A stretch of 64,000 nucleotides of DNA from Leucobacter sp. Ag1 (GCF_000980875.1 NZ_LAYO01000111.1:145907-209906), one strand, 5' to 3'. Shown: positions 54,285 to 63,818, counted from the first letter of the stretch. Notes: generated from the letters alone by a model not told the origin. Translations and numbers: made by a program.

Positions 54285-55616
54285 TCACCCCTCCGTACCG
54301 GCATCGGATGGCCGCGAACTCGGTGGCGGGAGCACCGCGGGCGGCTGCTGCGCCCGCGCAGTCGCGGGCGGGGCTGCATTCTCGCCCGCCGCGGCCGCGT
54401 GCCCTTCCGCGACCTCGCCGACAGCACCGCCCAGCGCGGGGCCAGCAGTTGCGGCTTCTTCGACCACCTCGGCGACGAGCAGCGCTCCGCCGACGACTGG
54501 AACCGCTGCACCACCGCTCGATGCTGCGGCGGTCGTGCCCTCGGCGGTTCCTCCGGCGGCAGCGCCTTCCGCAGCGGGTGCGCTGGCCGTGGGGGTTTCC
54601 GCCGGGGCAGGTGCCGGTGCGGACTCGGGTGCGGACGGTGTGCCCTTCGCGTCGCCACCACCGTCGAGCACCTGCTTCACATTGCCCGCGTTCGGCTTGG
54701 ACGGGATGGGGATGGGGCGGTTGAGGGCCGACTTCGCTTCCTGCTCCATCGACGCGGCCTGATACATGTCGAAACCTACGAACGCCAGGAACTTGTAGAC
54801 CATGTAGGGCGCGAAACTGGCGATGAACAGCAGAACTATCCCGGCGATGGGCTCCGACAGGACGGCGAGATCCAGGGTGAGCGGGGTCGCCACCTGGGTG
54901 AGTGCCACGAGGAATATGACGGTCACGACCAATTTCGAGGCGATCAGGGCGACTACGAAGGTCGCCCACTTGCTGAACCATCCGCGGGAGGCTTCCCAGG
55001 TGAGGCCGGCGAGGGCGATGGGGCCGAGCACGATCGCGACCAGCAGCAGGGCTTTGCGGATCAGGAGCGAGAACCACAGGATGAAGATCGCCGCGATCAT
55101 GAGGCCGGCGAGGAAGATCATCAGCAGCGCCCCGGCCCCGCTGGTAGCCCCGACGACGGTGAGGCCAGCGATGAGGAGGGCGAGCCGGCCGCCCATGCTC
55201 TCGATGGTTTCGCCGGCGGCCTGCATGATCCCGACCGACAGCAGATCAGTCACTTGCAGGAGCAGGGCGGTGCAGGTGATGAGCACGAACGACCCGAGCA
55301 CGCTCTTGGCGACCCCGATGCCGGCGCGGGTCAAGGCGGAGGGGTCGCGGCGGGCGAGCCCCGCGATGAGCTGGAAGCAGAAGAGAAGCAAGGTCACGAC
55401 GACGGCGATGCCGAAGAGGATGTTGTAGACCCGGAGGTACCCGTCGGAGGTGATGTCCACGGCGGTCGTGGTGGAGAACACCTCCCACATGCCCTGGAAC
55501 AGTGTCGAGACGGCCAGCCCCATCGCGTCGGCGACCCAGCGGAAGAAGACCCCGGCGGGGCCCTCGCCGACGGCGGTGCAGACGGTGGAAATGATCGGGG
55601 CGTCGCAGATGCTCAC
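54285..55616 (-). CDS. VirB6/TrbL-like polytopic channel protein
   Basis: 443 residues with about seven membrane helices in the first 270 residues, including a long helical pair around LLLVAIVLGPIALAGLTWE. The C-terminal 140 residues are low-complexity Ala/Gly/Thr/Pro and probably outside the membrane core. The makeup fits VirB6/TrbL, the channel-forming part of type IV secretion. It ends six bases before the SCO6880-like gene. Confidence 0.82.
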   Translation of the reverse strand: MSICDAPIISTVCTAVGEGPAGVFFRWVADAMGLAVSTLFQGMWEVFSTTTAVDITSDGYLRVYNILFGIAVVVTLLLFCFQLIAGLARRDPSALTRAGIGVAKSVLGSFVLITCTALLLQVTDLLSVGIMQAAGETIESMGGRLALLIAGLTVVGATSGAGALLMIFLAGLMIAAIFILWFSLLIRKALLLVAIVLGPIALAGLTWEASRGWFSKWATFVVALIASKLVVTVIFLVALTQVATPLTLDLAVLSEPIAGIVLLFIASFAPYMVYKFLAFVGFDMYQAASMEQEAKSALNRPIPIPSKPNAGNVKQVLDGGGDAKGTPSAPESAPAPAPAETPTASAPAAEGAAAGGTAEGTTAAASSGGAAVPVVGGALLVAEVVEEAATAGPALGGAVGEVAEGHAAAAGENAAPPATARAQQPPAVLPPPSSRPSDAGTEG

Positions 55617-55635
55617 CGTGACTCACCAGCCCTGG

Positions 55636-55908
55636 TCAGTTGACGGCCTGGCCGACAGTCCAGAAGAAGTTGATCAGCGTGACCGCCGCACCGCACAGGA
55701 TCGCGGCCCCGCAGGAGACGAGCACGCCCGTCTTTCCCCTGGATGCCAGGTGCGGGTTGCTGCTGTTCGCACCGAAACCCCAGATGATCGCCGAGACGAT
55801 CAATGCCAGCACGGCGAGGATCAATCCCGCCGTCATGACCGCGCCCACGATCTCGCGCAGCTGCGCGATGCCGGGGAGCCCGTCGCTGTTCGGGTTGATG
55901 TCAATCAC
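55636..55908 (-). CDS. Small VirB2/DUF6112-like membrane protein
   Basis: 90 residues with two membrane helices (about 22-45 and 64-84). The layout matches DUF6112-type proteins located before the VirB6 gene in actinobacterial elements and could be pilin-like. A similar gene lies just upstream (56003-56269), suggesting a duplication. Confidence 0.7.
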   Translation of the reverse strand: MIDINPNSDGLPGIAQLREIVGAVMTAGLILAVLALIVSAIIWGFGANSSNPHLASRGKTGVLVSCGAAILCGAAVTLINFFWTVGQAVN

Positions 55909-56002
55909 GGGTGGTCCTCCTGTCGATGCGGGGACGCGACTCGTCCCCAGCAGGCAGGTGCGCCCCAGCGATCCGGCGAAACGCGGGAAGGTCAGGGCGG
56001 AG

Positions 56003-56269
56003 TCAGAGGGTGTCGCCGACGGCGATCAGGAAGTTCGTCCACGCGACGGCGGCCCCAGCAAGCGCCGCCGTGCCGAGCGCGACGAACACCCCTATGCGGG
56101 CCTTCTGCGCGGTGTAGGGGTTCCCGGTCGAGGAGGAGATCGCCCACGCAATCGCAGAGATCAGGAGCGTCAGCACGGCGGCGATGAGCACGATCGTGAA
56201 CATGGCCCCGATCGCTTCGGTCAGCCCGTCTGCGCCGGTGACCGCGCCGAAGTCGGGAAACACGTTCAT
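56003..56269 (-). CDS. Second small VirB2/DUF6112-like membrane protein
   Basis: 88 residues from the ATG at 56269, overlapping the M23 gene stop as ATGA. Two membrane helices (22-46 and 60-83) and the same TGNPYTAQKARIGVFVALG-type centre as its neighbour's SSNPHLASRGKTGVLVSCG. The two proteins are paralogues. Confidence 0.7.
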   Translation of the reverse strand: MNVFPDFGAVTGADGLTEAIGAMFTIVLIAAVLTLLISAIAWAISSSTGNPYTAQKARIGVFVALGTAALAGAAVAWTNFLIAVGDTL

Positions 56270-57435
56270 GATCCGGCCCCGATCTGGCAGCCGCCCTGCC
56301 GGGGCGTGCCGGGGCCGGTGGCGACGGCTCCGTGCTGTGCGAGCCAGTCGACCGCGTCCACGGGCGGCTGTCCTTGCCCGCCCGGCCGGATCTCGATATG
56401 CAAGTGCGCGCCGGTGGAGCGGCCGGACGAGCCGACATCTCCGATGTGCTGCCCCGCGCTGACCGTCTCGCCGGCGGTGACGTAGATGCCGTCCTGCCAC
56501 ATATGCGCGTAGTACGACGCCACCCGTTCGTTTCCGATGGTGTGCTCCACGATGATGAGCCCGCCCCACCCGGCGGAGAACTCGGCGACCGTCACGCGGC
56601 CGTCGGCGATCGCCGAGATGGGGGTGCCATCGGCGGCGGCGAGGTCGCTGCCGGAATGGAACTCGCGCTCCCCGGTGAAGGGGTCAGTGCGCCATCCGAA
56701 GGAGTCGGTGCTGGTGTAGGTGCCCTCCGGCAGCGGGAACACGATGCGCGAAGTCTCCGGCACCGGGCCTGGGCCGTTCGTGCTCCCTCCGCCGCTACTG
56801 GCGGGAGTGGTGAGGGCGGTGAGGATTGCATCGGCGACAGGCAGCCAGTTCCGGTACCTATCCGGGTACGCGGACACTTCGACCGCCTGCGCCGCGGCTC
56901 CTGGGTCCATCTGCTGCCAGCCGGGAATATCGAGCAGACCGCGCGGTGTCGGGAAGTTGGGTCCGTCGGGGCCACCGTAGAACGCTCGGGACTGATACAC
57001 CGGGTCCATCAGTTCCGCGACCGTGCCCCATCCGGCTTGCGGGCGCATCTGGAAGATGCCGAGGGAGTCGTGATCGGAGGCGTCGCCATCGTTCGGGAAC
57101 GACCCCGACTCGGGGTAGGCGCCGGTGTTGGCGAGCATCCGCAACCGCGACTCCGTGAGCCCCGCCGTGAGCGCGACACGCACGCCGGGCTGGCCGACGC
57201 CAGGAATGCCCGCCCCGGTCGTGATCACCGTCGCAGCATGGGTGAGCTGCTTGCGGTCGAGCGTGACCTGGGTGCCGTCGGCGGTGGTCGCGGTGAGGGA
57301 ATCCGGGATCGGCCCGACCGTGAGCGATCCCGTGATGCACAGCACGGGGCCGAGGAGCGCGCCGACGCTCACGATCGCAACCGACGGGCCCAGGCAGAAG
57401 AGCACCAGGCCGAGGATCAGCAGCTTCTTCACCAT
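56266..57435 (-). CDS. Cell-wall hydrolase: lysozyme-like domain plus M23 peptidase
   Basis: 389 residues. An N-terminal membrane anchor (4-30) leads to a lytic-transglycosylase-like domain with LTAGLTESRLR (probable catalytic Glu) and a DHDSLGIFQMRP segment. The C-terminal M23 domain has HSGSDLAA and HLHIEI zinc motifs. This VirB1-like two-domain enzyme would open the thick wall for the transfer channel. Confidence 0.88.
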   Translation of the reverse strand: MVKKLLILGLVLFCLGPSVAIVSVGALLGPVLCITGSLTVGPIPDSLTATTADGTQVTLDRKQLTHAATVITTGAGIPGVGQPGVRVALTAGLTESRLRMLANTGAYPESGSFPNDGDASDHDSLGIFQMRPQAGWGTVAELMDPVYQSRAFYGGPDGPNFPTPRGLLDIPGWQQMDPGAAAQAVEVSAYPDRYRNWLPVADAILTALTTPASSGGGSTNGPGPVPETSRIVFPLPEGTYTSTDSFGWRTDPFTGEREFHSGSDLAAADGTPISAIADGRVTVAEFSAGWGGLIIVEHTIGNERVASYYAHMWQDGIYVTAGETVSAGQHIGDVGSSGRSTGAHLHIEIRPGGQGQPPVDAVDWLAQHGAVATGPGTPRQGGCQIGAGS

Positions 57436-57448
57436 CAGAGGCCCGAGT

Positions 57449-58111
57449 TCAGTTCAGGGGCTGGTTGACGGCGGAGAGCCGGAGCAGCCGGCACCCATCG
57501 CCGCTGGTGCAGGCGGCGAAGATCGTGAACGAGATCGGGCACGCATCCGAGGTCTCCCGCCCATCCCACATGCCGGTGCGGTGGCGGGTGCCGGTGATCG
57601 TGTAGGCGATCGCGCCGGGCGGGAGCTGCCCGGCACCGGCCTGCGCCTTCGCGGCTGCCCAATCCGAAGGCACGACGATGCTGTCGATCTCGATCCACTG
57701 CCTCGTCTGGTACTGCCGCAGCTCACCCCAGGCGCGCGCCTCCGGGAAGTAGCCGCGCACATCCGCGGCCAGGCCCGGGGCTTCTGCGGGGTCGGCGACA
57801 TCGACGAGGCGCTGCATGTAGTCGGCCGGCCCGTACTCGAGGCCGGTATCCCAGCCGAACAGCCGCTCCGCCACCGACCGCGCAAACGCCTCCGCCTCCG
57901 CAGTCTCAGTCACCGCGCGGGGCGTGAAGCTCGGCTGTCGCGTCTCCTCGGCGGGGCTTGTCGGCGAGGCGGGCGTGTGCGGGGTGTCTGCGCTGGCGGG
58001 GCCGCGGAGGAGGCCGTAGACGCCGACGCCGATCAGCAGCAGGAGCACGGTCGCGCCGGCTGCGGCGGCGATGAAGAGCCTGCGGGGCGGGCGGTCAGCG
58101 TTCGGGTCCAT
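57449..58111 (-). CDS. VirB8-like membrane-anchored transfer protein
   Basis: 220 residues: a short inside N-terminus, one membrane helix (about 12-33) and an outside alpha/beta domain starting with AEAFARSVAERLFGWD and ending in a strand-rich region. This topology is that of VirB8/TcpC-type proteins. Its place beside the wall hydrolase supports this. Sequence signature alone would not be enough. Confidence 0.6.
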   Translation of the reverse strand: MDPNADRPPRRLFIAAAAGATVLLLLIGVGVYGLLRGPASADTPHTPASPTSPAEETRQPSFTPRAVTETAEAEAFARSVAERLFGWDTGLEYGPADYMQRLVDVADPAEAPGLAADVRGYFPEARAWGELRQYQTRQWIEIDSIVVPSDWAAAKAQAGAGQLPPGAIAYTITGTRHRTGMWDGRETSDACPISFTIFAACTSGDGCRLLRLSAVNQPLN

Positions 58112-58179
58112 GCGAAGCCTCCTGGAAGTCGATGCTCAGGAGGTGCGCATCCCGCGCCCGGCAGTGTTGCCTGGGAGCG

Positions 58180-59313
58180 TCAGCCCGCCCGCACCCCTGC
58201 CCGCCGCGGCTCAGCATCCGCCGTGCCGGCAGAGCCGGTGCGGAGGTCGCGGATGATCGCGAGGAAGGCGACGGTCTCGGCGAACACCCGCTCGACCCGC
58301 TCCCACTCCGCGGCAGTGAGCGCCTGTGCGATCTCGGCAGCGTCGTACCGGGTCGTCCATCCGTCCAGGTCCGCCCACAATGCGAGGAACGCCCGCGGCG
58401 GCAGCATCACCAGCGCCAGCCGCGGCCGCGCCTCGGGCTTCCCCTTGTTCTTTCCGGCGCGCTTCGCTGCGGTGATCCGGGCAACCGCGTCGGCGGCGAG
58501 CTGCGCAAGCTCCGCCGTGCGCGCCTCCTGCCCTGCGGCCCGAACCTCGGCCGCGGAGGTCGCGGCCTGCGCCCGCACCATCTCCGGCGTGCCAGGATCG
58601 GTGGCGAGGCGGTCGAGTTCATCGAGCGAGAGGGCCGCGTTCATGCGGAGGTGCGAGCCATGCACCTTCCCGCCGGCCTCGATCCGCGCCAGCTCCTCGA
58701 CGGCTTGGGCGCGGATGTGCTCGGGGCGGGTGTCGTCGTTCGCGAGGTCCTTGAGACGGCCGATCTGTTCGAGCATCGTCTGCGATCCGCGCCCGGTCAC
58801 CACGCGTGCCGCCTGCACCCTGGCTTCCCCGGCGGAGCGCGGTGCCGTCGATTCGACGGCACCGGAGGCTCCCGCAATATCGCCGGCTTCCGCAGCATCG
58901 TCATCTTCTCGGGTGGTGCTGCCGAAGCGGGATGCCTCCTGCCGGCGCGCCGCGTCCTCGGCCATCACGGCTTTCAGTTCCCGGTACAGCGACTCCGCCT
59001 CGATCAGCGACAGCGGCTTGTGCATGGCGCTGTCGTCCTGCTCGGCGAGGAGCTGGCTGAGCCGGTCCGTGAGGCCCGACCTGATCCACACGTTCGTCGT
59101 GCGATACCCGAGCCGGCGCAGCGCATGGTAGCGGCGCCACCCGCACACGAGCACCCCGTCCGGGGTGAGCGTGATCGGCTGCAACAAGCCGACACGGCTG
59201 ATCGACTCCACGAGGGCGTCGATGTCGCCGAGATCGGTGCGATGCCGGGTACCGACGACGATGGAGTCGAGGGCGCGTTCCAGCTCGATATGCCCGGGAC
59301 TACTCGCAGCCAC
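58180..59313 (-). CDS. ParB-like DNA-binding protein
   Basis: 377 residues from a GTG at 59313 with a GGGAGGG site; a GTG nine bases earlier is possible. ParB/Srx-type motifs are DIDALVESISRVGLLQPITLTPDG and VCGWRRYHALRRLGY, with the GWRR instead of the common GERR. The C-terminal half is Ala/Arg-rich. No ParA gene was found next to it, so it may regulate or maintain the circular form rather than act in a full partition system. Confidence 0.82.
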   Translation of the reverse strand: MAASSPGHIELERALDSIVVGTRHRTDLGDIDALVESISRVGLLQPITLTPDGVLVCGWRRYHALRRLGYRTTNVWIRSGLTDRLSQLLAEQDDSAMHKPLSLIEAESLYRELKAVMAEDAARRQEASRFGSTTREDDDAAEAGDIAGASGAVESTAPRSAGEARVQAARVVTGRGSQTMLEQIGRLKDLANDDTRPEHIRAQAVEELARIEAGGKVHGSHLRMNAALSLDELDRLATDPGTPEMVRAQAATSAAEVRAAGQEARTAELAQLAADAVARITAAKRAGKNKGKPEARPRLALVMLPPRAFLALWADLDGWTTRYDAAEIAQALTAAEWERVERVFAETVAFLAIIRDLRTGSAGTADAEPRRAGVRAG

Positions 59314-60184
59314 GACACCCACCCCCTCCCGGCGCTGCGAGCACCACCTCCGACAGCACGGCCTCATCCGTGAGGAGGGAGCGGAGGGGTTCCTCGTTTA
59401 CGAGCCGGTGCAGCACCCCGCGCGCGACCCTCGTGTGCGCATGAATCGGGTCGGGGTTGCCGAGCACGACCCGCAGCATCGACAGCCACGACCCGGCCGG
59501 GAGGTCCAGGAGTGCGCGGGCGTGGTAGTCGCGGCGCAGCGACTCGAACGCCGAAGCACGCGACGGGCACTCGGCGAGCCGGGTCACGATGTACTCGATC
59601 CCGGAACAGGCCGCCTCTTCTGGCCAGCCGAGGAAGTAGAACAAAGCGACGCAATCCTCGATCGCCGGACCCACCCGCCCGGCGGCCTCATCCGCCTCCG
59701 CTTCGGTGGCGTCGGTGAAGGGGTCGGGGGCGCGGAAGCTGGGATGGTAGTCGGTGAGCGGGTTCTCCCGGTCGGAGAACCGTTCGGCGTCGTGGTGGAC
59801 GGAGAACTTCGGCCGGCGCGCCTGATGCACCGAACACAAGAGCCCGTTCGCGCGCTCCTCGGCGATGCAGGTCACCTGCACGGCGCGGGTGACGACCGCC
59901 CAGGGATCGTCGGCTCGGCGCACCGCCCCCGTCCGCATCGCATCAAACGCGGCAGCGGCGGCCTCCCACGGGTCGAGGCCGTGCCGACGGGCAAGCGCAG
60001 CGTAGCGGTCGGCGGCATGCCGCATAAGCTCCGCGACTTCGGAGTCGTGCTGCCACGCCCACTGGCCTTGCTCGTGCAGGCGGATCAGCAGGGCGCGGAG
60101 TCCTTCGGGATGCTCGAACCCCCGCGCCCCGCCCGAGGTTCTGGGCGCGGTCGCGGGGGTTCTCTTCGTGTGTTTGCTGGTCAT
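59300..60184 (-). CDS. Island protein of unknown function
   Basis: 294 residues from the ATG at 60184, eight bases after AGGAGGT. Helical, with WAWQHDSEVAELMRHAADRYAALARRHGLDPWEAAAAAFDAM and a Cys-rich CRGC end. The N-terminal part may resemble an HTH-containing sigma-like or replication protein, but no family was recognised. It overlaps the ParB gene. Confidence 0.6.
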   Translation of the reverse strand: MTSKHTKRTPATAPRTSGGARGFEHPEGLRALLIRLHEQGQWAWQHDSEVAELMRHAADRYAALARRHGLDPWEAAAAAFDAMRTGAVRRADDPWAVVTRAVQVTCIAEERANGLLCSVHQARRPKFSVHHDAERFSDRENPLTDYHPSFRAPDPFTDATEAEADEAAGRVGPAIEDCVALFYFLGWPEEAACSGIEYIVTRLAECPSRASAFESLRRDYHARALLDLPAGSWLSMLRVVLGNPDPIHAHTRVARGVLHRLVNEEPLRSLLTDEAVLSEVVLAAPGGGGCRGCE

Positions 60185-60277
60185 GGTAATGGCACCTCCT
60201 ATCGGAGTGGTGCTCCCGGGCTGCATGGGGCCGGGAAGGTCCTGCGCGAGCAAGTCGATGCGTGCGGACATGGCAGC

Positions 60278-60766
60278 TCACCTCAGCCCCATCCCCGCAC
60301 GCTCGACCTCGCGGCGGGCGGGGGTTCTCCGGCGCCCGCCGATCGACAGATCAGGCAGCCGTCTCACCCGCTCGCTCTGCTCAGGACGCTCCGCCCGGAC
60401 AGCACGGCGCTCGTGCACGGATTCGCGGGCGCGACGCAGCAGCTCGGCTCGCAGGTCCACGCCCCAGCCGGTAGCCCGTGCGCTGCCGCCGGCGATCAGC
60501 TCGGTCGGGCGCACCCACCGCACCTGCGTGCGCCGCCACCCCTCCGCCTCCGGGGTCTCAGCATCCGGGGTTTCGGTGCGCGTCGTGGTGGCGTCCGGCT
60601 GGGTGAGGGTGGGGTCGCGGTGCGTGGCGAGCATCGACCGTTCCGCCGAGGCTTCCTCGGCCGGTCGTGCGCGTTCGGCGGCCATCGCCGCCGCAAGTGC
60701 CGGGTGCAGCCGCGAGTGCGCGGACTCCGGCGGCCCCAGCTCCGGGGCCTGGTCATCGGGATTCAT
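60278..60766 (-). CDS. Island protein of unknown function
   Basis: 162 residues, highly charged, Arg-rich at the C-terminus and mostly disordered. It overlaps the DUF2637 gene by four bases. It carries no motif expected of a relaxase or replication initiator. Confidence 0.55.
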   Translation of the reverse strand: MNPDDQAPELGPPESAHSRLHPALAAAMAAERARPAEEASAERSMLATHRDPTLTQPDATTTRTETPDAETPEAEGWRRTQVRWVRPTELIAGGSARATGWGVDLRAELLRRARESVHERRAVRAERPEQSERVRRLPDLSIGGRRRTPARREVERAGMGLR

Positions 60767-61533
60767 GAGGGTTCCTCCTCCTCGTCAACATCGGATTCAG
60801 GGTCAAGCTCAGGTTCGAGATCGTCTCCGACCAGCTCAGGCACCTGGCTGGCGGGGGCGTGCTGATCGGGGGCGAACCAGCGGCCGACGGTCGAGGCATG
60901 GACGCCGAGATGCCGGGCGATCTTCTTGTTCGACCACCCCTCCGCGCGCAATGCCTCCGCCACACCCCGACCCCCCGGCACGGCTCGGGGAGGCCCCGGT
61001 GCAGTCGGGCGGGCCTCGATGATCGAGGGCAGCGGGAACGTCCCCGATGTCACCGCCGACGACACCGGCAGCGCCCGCTCCTCGGTGATCTCCACGTTCT
61101 CGTCCGGGGGTGCCTGGACGGCGTGGTGGCGGGTGAGGATGACGGTGAGGTGCGTGATCGCGAGCAACACCACCGGCGGCACCGCTGCGACCGATGCGGC
61201 GAGCACGCCGGGCACATCGGCATCGGCGGCGACGAGCGCGTGAATGGAGTTCGCCGTGACCGACAGGCCGGCCCCGCAGATCAGCAGCAGCCACGGATAC
61301 CACGCCTGCCGGGTGCCCGCGAGCGCGACGACCGAGACCGTTGCGACGACGATGATCCCGTCCACGATCAACGGCCACGCCCAAGCCTGCCCCGCATCGA
61401 TCCCCGAACGGCGCGCCAAGTCCGCGAGCGCCGTGAAGCTCAACCAGAACGCTCCCGCCGCGATCAGCACCGTGCCCGCCACCGCCGTCACGACCGCAAG
61501 CCGGCCACCTCCGCGAACCGCCGTCGTAGTCAT
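60763..61533 (-). CDS. DUF2637 membrane protein with C-terminal HTH
   Basis: 256 residues. Four membrane helices in residues 10-135 are followed by a linker and an HTH segment (EGWSNKKIARHLGVHASTVGRWF). DUF2637 proteins are common in actinobacterial plasmids and integrative elements such as those encoding Spd-type spread functions. A link between membrane and DNA is plausible. Confidence 0.8.
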   Translation of the reverse strand: MTTTAVRGGGRLAVVTAVAGTVLIAAGAFWLSFTALADLARRSGIDAGQAWAWPLIVDGIIVVATVSVVALAGTRQAWYPWLLLICGAGLSVTANSIHALVAADADVPGVLAASVAAVPPVVLLAITHLTVILTRHHAVQAPPDENVEITEERALPVSSAVTSGTFPLPSIIEARPTAPGPPRAVPGGRGVAEALRAEGWSNKKIARHLGVHASTVGRWFAPDQHAPASQVPELVGDDLEPELDPESDVDEEEEPS

Positions 61534-62429
61534 GCGAGCACCCGCCCTCGGCTCGCCGGTTCACGTCGCACCTGTGACTGCCGCGCATCGCTCTGCGCCG
61601 GGGGTGGCTGTGCGGGGCCGCGGTAGGCGGAGCGGATCGTCCGCTCGATCTCCCGCGGTGGCAGGCCGATGTCCTCCGCGACCGGCCCGAGCGCATCGAA
61701 CGCCTCCGAGAGCGTGGCACCGTTCTCGGCGAGGCGGCAGGACGCCCAGTACAGGCCGACGTTCCGGTCCTCGCTCCGCCCGCTCAGCCATGCCGCGATA
61801 TGCGCGGTGCGCTCTTCAAGGCTCCCGCGGAACGGGCGCGACTGCCACGACGCGCGCGGCGGGCGCGGGTCGAGGAACTCCCGCAACGCGGCAGCATCCA
61901 CCGGCTTCGCGGGATCAGGCGAGAGTTCGAGAAGCCGATACGCCGCCACTTCGCCACCGACGAGCGTGCGGGAGGGCGGGGCGACGATGTAGCCGGCGGT
62001 ACCCCGGAAATCGAGCTGCGCGGTGCCGGACGCCCACGACCGCTGCTCAGCCTCCGCCACCGGATAGTAGGCGTGCAACCCACCCGACGGAGTGACGACG
62101 TGAGCGACCCAGCCATCGAGAAGGCCGGCGCGGGTGGCGCGCTGCCAGGACTCCGGGCCGCGCGGCGGATCGCCTTTCACGTCGACATCGACGACCTCGA
62201 GCCCCGACGCGGGACCGGTCGGGATGCCGATATTCGCCTCCGGCCACTTCTGCCACCACGCCGCAACCTGCCCGGGGTCGGCGGTCGCATCATAGAAGCC
62301 ATGCGCGACAAGCGGCCGCTTCTCGCCAGGCACGCACGGGAACACCGGCACGCCCTGGCTCGCATAGTGCTGGGCGGCGTCCGCGAGCGTCATGCCCGCG
62401 ACCGGGGCGAGGAGCTGGCCGGCGCTCAT
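61530..62429 (-). CDS. Primase-polymerase (bifunctional, N-terminal domain only)
   Basis: 299 residues. YASQGVPVFPCVPGEKRPL and VVDVDVKGD with TPSGGLHAYY are the signatures of archaeo-eukaryotic-type prim-pols on plasmids. No helicase domain follows, so a partner helicase is needed. It could prime synthesis of the transferred strand or vegetative copies. The ATG overlaps the ArdC stop. Confidence 0.85.
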   Translation of the reverse strand: MSAGQLLAPVAGMTLADAAQHYASQGVPVFPCVPGEKRPLVAHGFYDATADPGQVAAWWQKWPEANIGIPTGPASGLEVVDVDVKGDPPRGPESWQRATRAGLLDGWVAHVVTPSGGLHAYYPVAEAEQRSWASGTAQLDFRGTAGYIVAPPSRTLVGGEVAAYRLLELSPDPAKPVDAAALREFLDPRPPRASWQSRPFRGSLEERTAHIAAWLSGRSEDRNVGLYWASCRLAENGATLSEAFDALGPVAEDIGLPPREIERTIRSAYRGPAQPPPAQSDARQSQVRREPASRGRVLA

Positions 62430-63538
62430 GACAGGCCCCGTGCTTCGACTGCCTTGTGCGCCGGTTCTGCAGCCCGTGCGGGGCGCGACCTCGGGGTGGA
62501 GGTGCGTCCGGTGCGTGTCGGCTGCTTCGACGCAGCACGAGCAGGAGGCTCGCGGACAAGACCGGGAGGCTCCCCAGTGCCAAGCTGCACGGTGTCGAGC
62601 TGGCCGAGGATCGAGACGGCGATCTGCCGCACCCGCTCGGCGGTGTGCTTCACGACCGCCACCGGATCCTTCCCGTCCACCGTCGCCGCCCACCCCGACA
62701 CATACGGGATCGTGTAGGCGGCGGTGTCCATGCCGTGCGCGGCACCGATCATCAGCGCCACCGACTCCGCCTCGACCTCCGCGATCCCGCGATGCCGGGT
62801 CGCGTCCTCATCCTCGGGGTCATGCAGGCGGATATGGGCGAGCTCGTGCGCCAGGGTCTTCACCTGCGCGGCATCGTCCATGTTCGTGCGCACCGCCACC
62901 CACTTCTCGTTCCAGTGCGTAAGCCCGTTCGCGCCGCGAATCTCTCGCTCATGCGGCACCGGCCGGAACTCGTATCCCGCCGCAACGATTTGCGCGATCA
63001 GGCCCTCGCGCAGCCCGGCAGGTGCCTCGCCTTCCAGGAGCTTCGGGCGCGGCGGGAGCGGCACTTCCGCACCCTTAGTCTGGGAGATGTCGAACACTCG
63101 GGCCGGCGTGACGCCGATCATCCGCTCCCGCACCGACTCGCCCGGCCTCGGCCGCTCGCGCGGCTTGAGCCTGCGCCACGAATCCGGGTTGCCCGGCGTC
63201 GCCGACGCGAACCGCGCCTTGAACGGCGCGAGGATGCCATACGGCTTCTGCCCGTCGACCACCTCACGCCCGAGAGACTGCCACTGCTTCATCCCAGCCA
63301 CATACGTCGGATACGGATCGGCGACCAGACCGGCAGCGAACGCGGCCTCGTGCTGAGCGAAGATCAGCAGCACGTTGTTCACGCTGCGCTTGCGGAACTG
63401 TGCCACGAACGTGAGCGCCCGCTTCCAGTCCTCGCCCGTGACCAACGCCTCTACCGACGAGGTCAGCGTCTCCTGCAGCTCCTCAACCTGCGCTTCCCGC
63501 GCAGCACGAAGCTCCGGTCTGTTTATTTGTCTTGTCAT
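62426..63538 (-). CDS. ArdC-like antirestriction protein
   Basis: 370 residues from the ATG at 63538 with GGGAGGAG upstream. The N-terminal ArdC-type single-strand-binding domain has RKRSVNNVLLIFAQ and GMKQWQSLGREV; the C-terminal part has LAHELAHIRLH and AEVEAESVA, a zinc metalloprotease-like site. ArdC proteins protect incoming DNA from restriction. It is the first gene of the long leftward operon, in line with early expression on entry. Confidence 0.85.
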   Translation of the reverse strand: MTRQINRPELRAAREAQVEELQETLTSSVEALVTGEDWKRALTFVAQFRKRSVNNVLLIFAQHEAAFAAGLVADPYPTYVAGMKQWQSLGREVVDGQKPYGILAPFKARFASATPGNPDSWRRLKPRERPRPGESVRERMIGVTPARVFDISQTKGAEVPLPPRPKLLEGEAPAGLREGLIAQIVAAGYEFRPVPHEREIRGANGLTHWNEKWVAVRTNMDDAAQVKTLAHELAHIRLHDPEDEDATRHRGIAEVEAESVALMIGAAHGMDTAAYTIPYVSGWAATVDGKDPVAVVKHTAERVRQIAVSILGQLDTVQLGTGEPPGLVREPPARAASKQPTRTGRTSTPRSRPARAAEPAHKAVEARGLS

Positions 63539-63818
63539 GATTCTGCGCTCCTCCCGTTCGGAGGTCAGAGGCATGCGCCGGTGACCCTTGCGAAGTTCAG
63601 GTGCGCCGGGGAGATCAGGAGGTAGGGACGGACGTCGAAATGTACGGGTCACCGTCAGGCTCCGATAAACCCGACCTGTCTAATCCGGCTTACCCGATGG
63701 GTGGGCTGGTTCACCAGAGAATTCGAGAAGGACGGTTGAAAGGCCGCCGTTCCCGCGTTAAATCACGCTGTCTGCCCTGAACCAGGAAGATGAACACACG
63801 GACGGCCGGGCGTGAGGC
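63539..63818. other. Leader/junction region at the right end of the island
   Basis: No gene is visible. CGGTGACCC (63579-63587) and GGGTCACCG (63646-63654) form an inverted repeat that may be an operator for the ArdC operon. The recombination junction with chromosome should lie between here and 63819. Confidence 0.4.

Larger units (their letters stand above)
40494..63818. mobile_element. Integrative conjugative-type island, about 23 kb
   Basis: A leftward block holding a serine recombinase at one end and a type IV secretion set (VirD4, VirB4, SCO6880, VirB6, VirB2-like, VirB8-like, wall hydrolase), with SSB, ParB, primase-polymerase and ArdC. The left limit is set by the prophage attR and the right limit by ispH homology at 63819; neither end repeat was found. 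No relaxase was seen, so self-transfer is uncertain. Confidence 0.75.
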
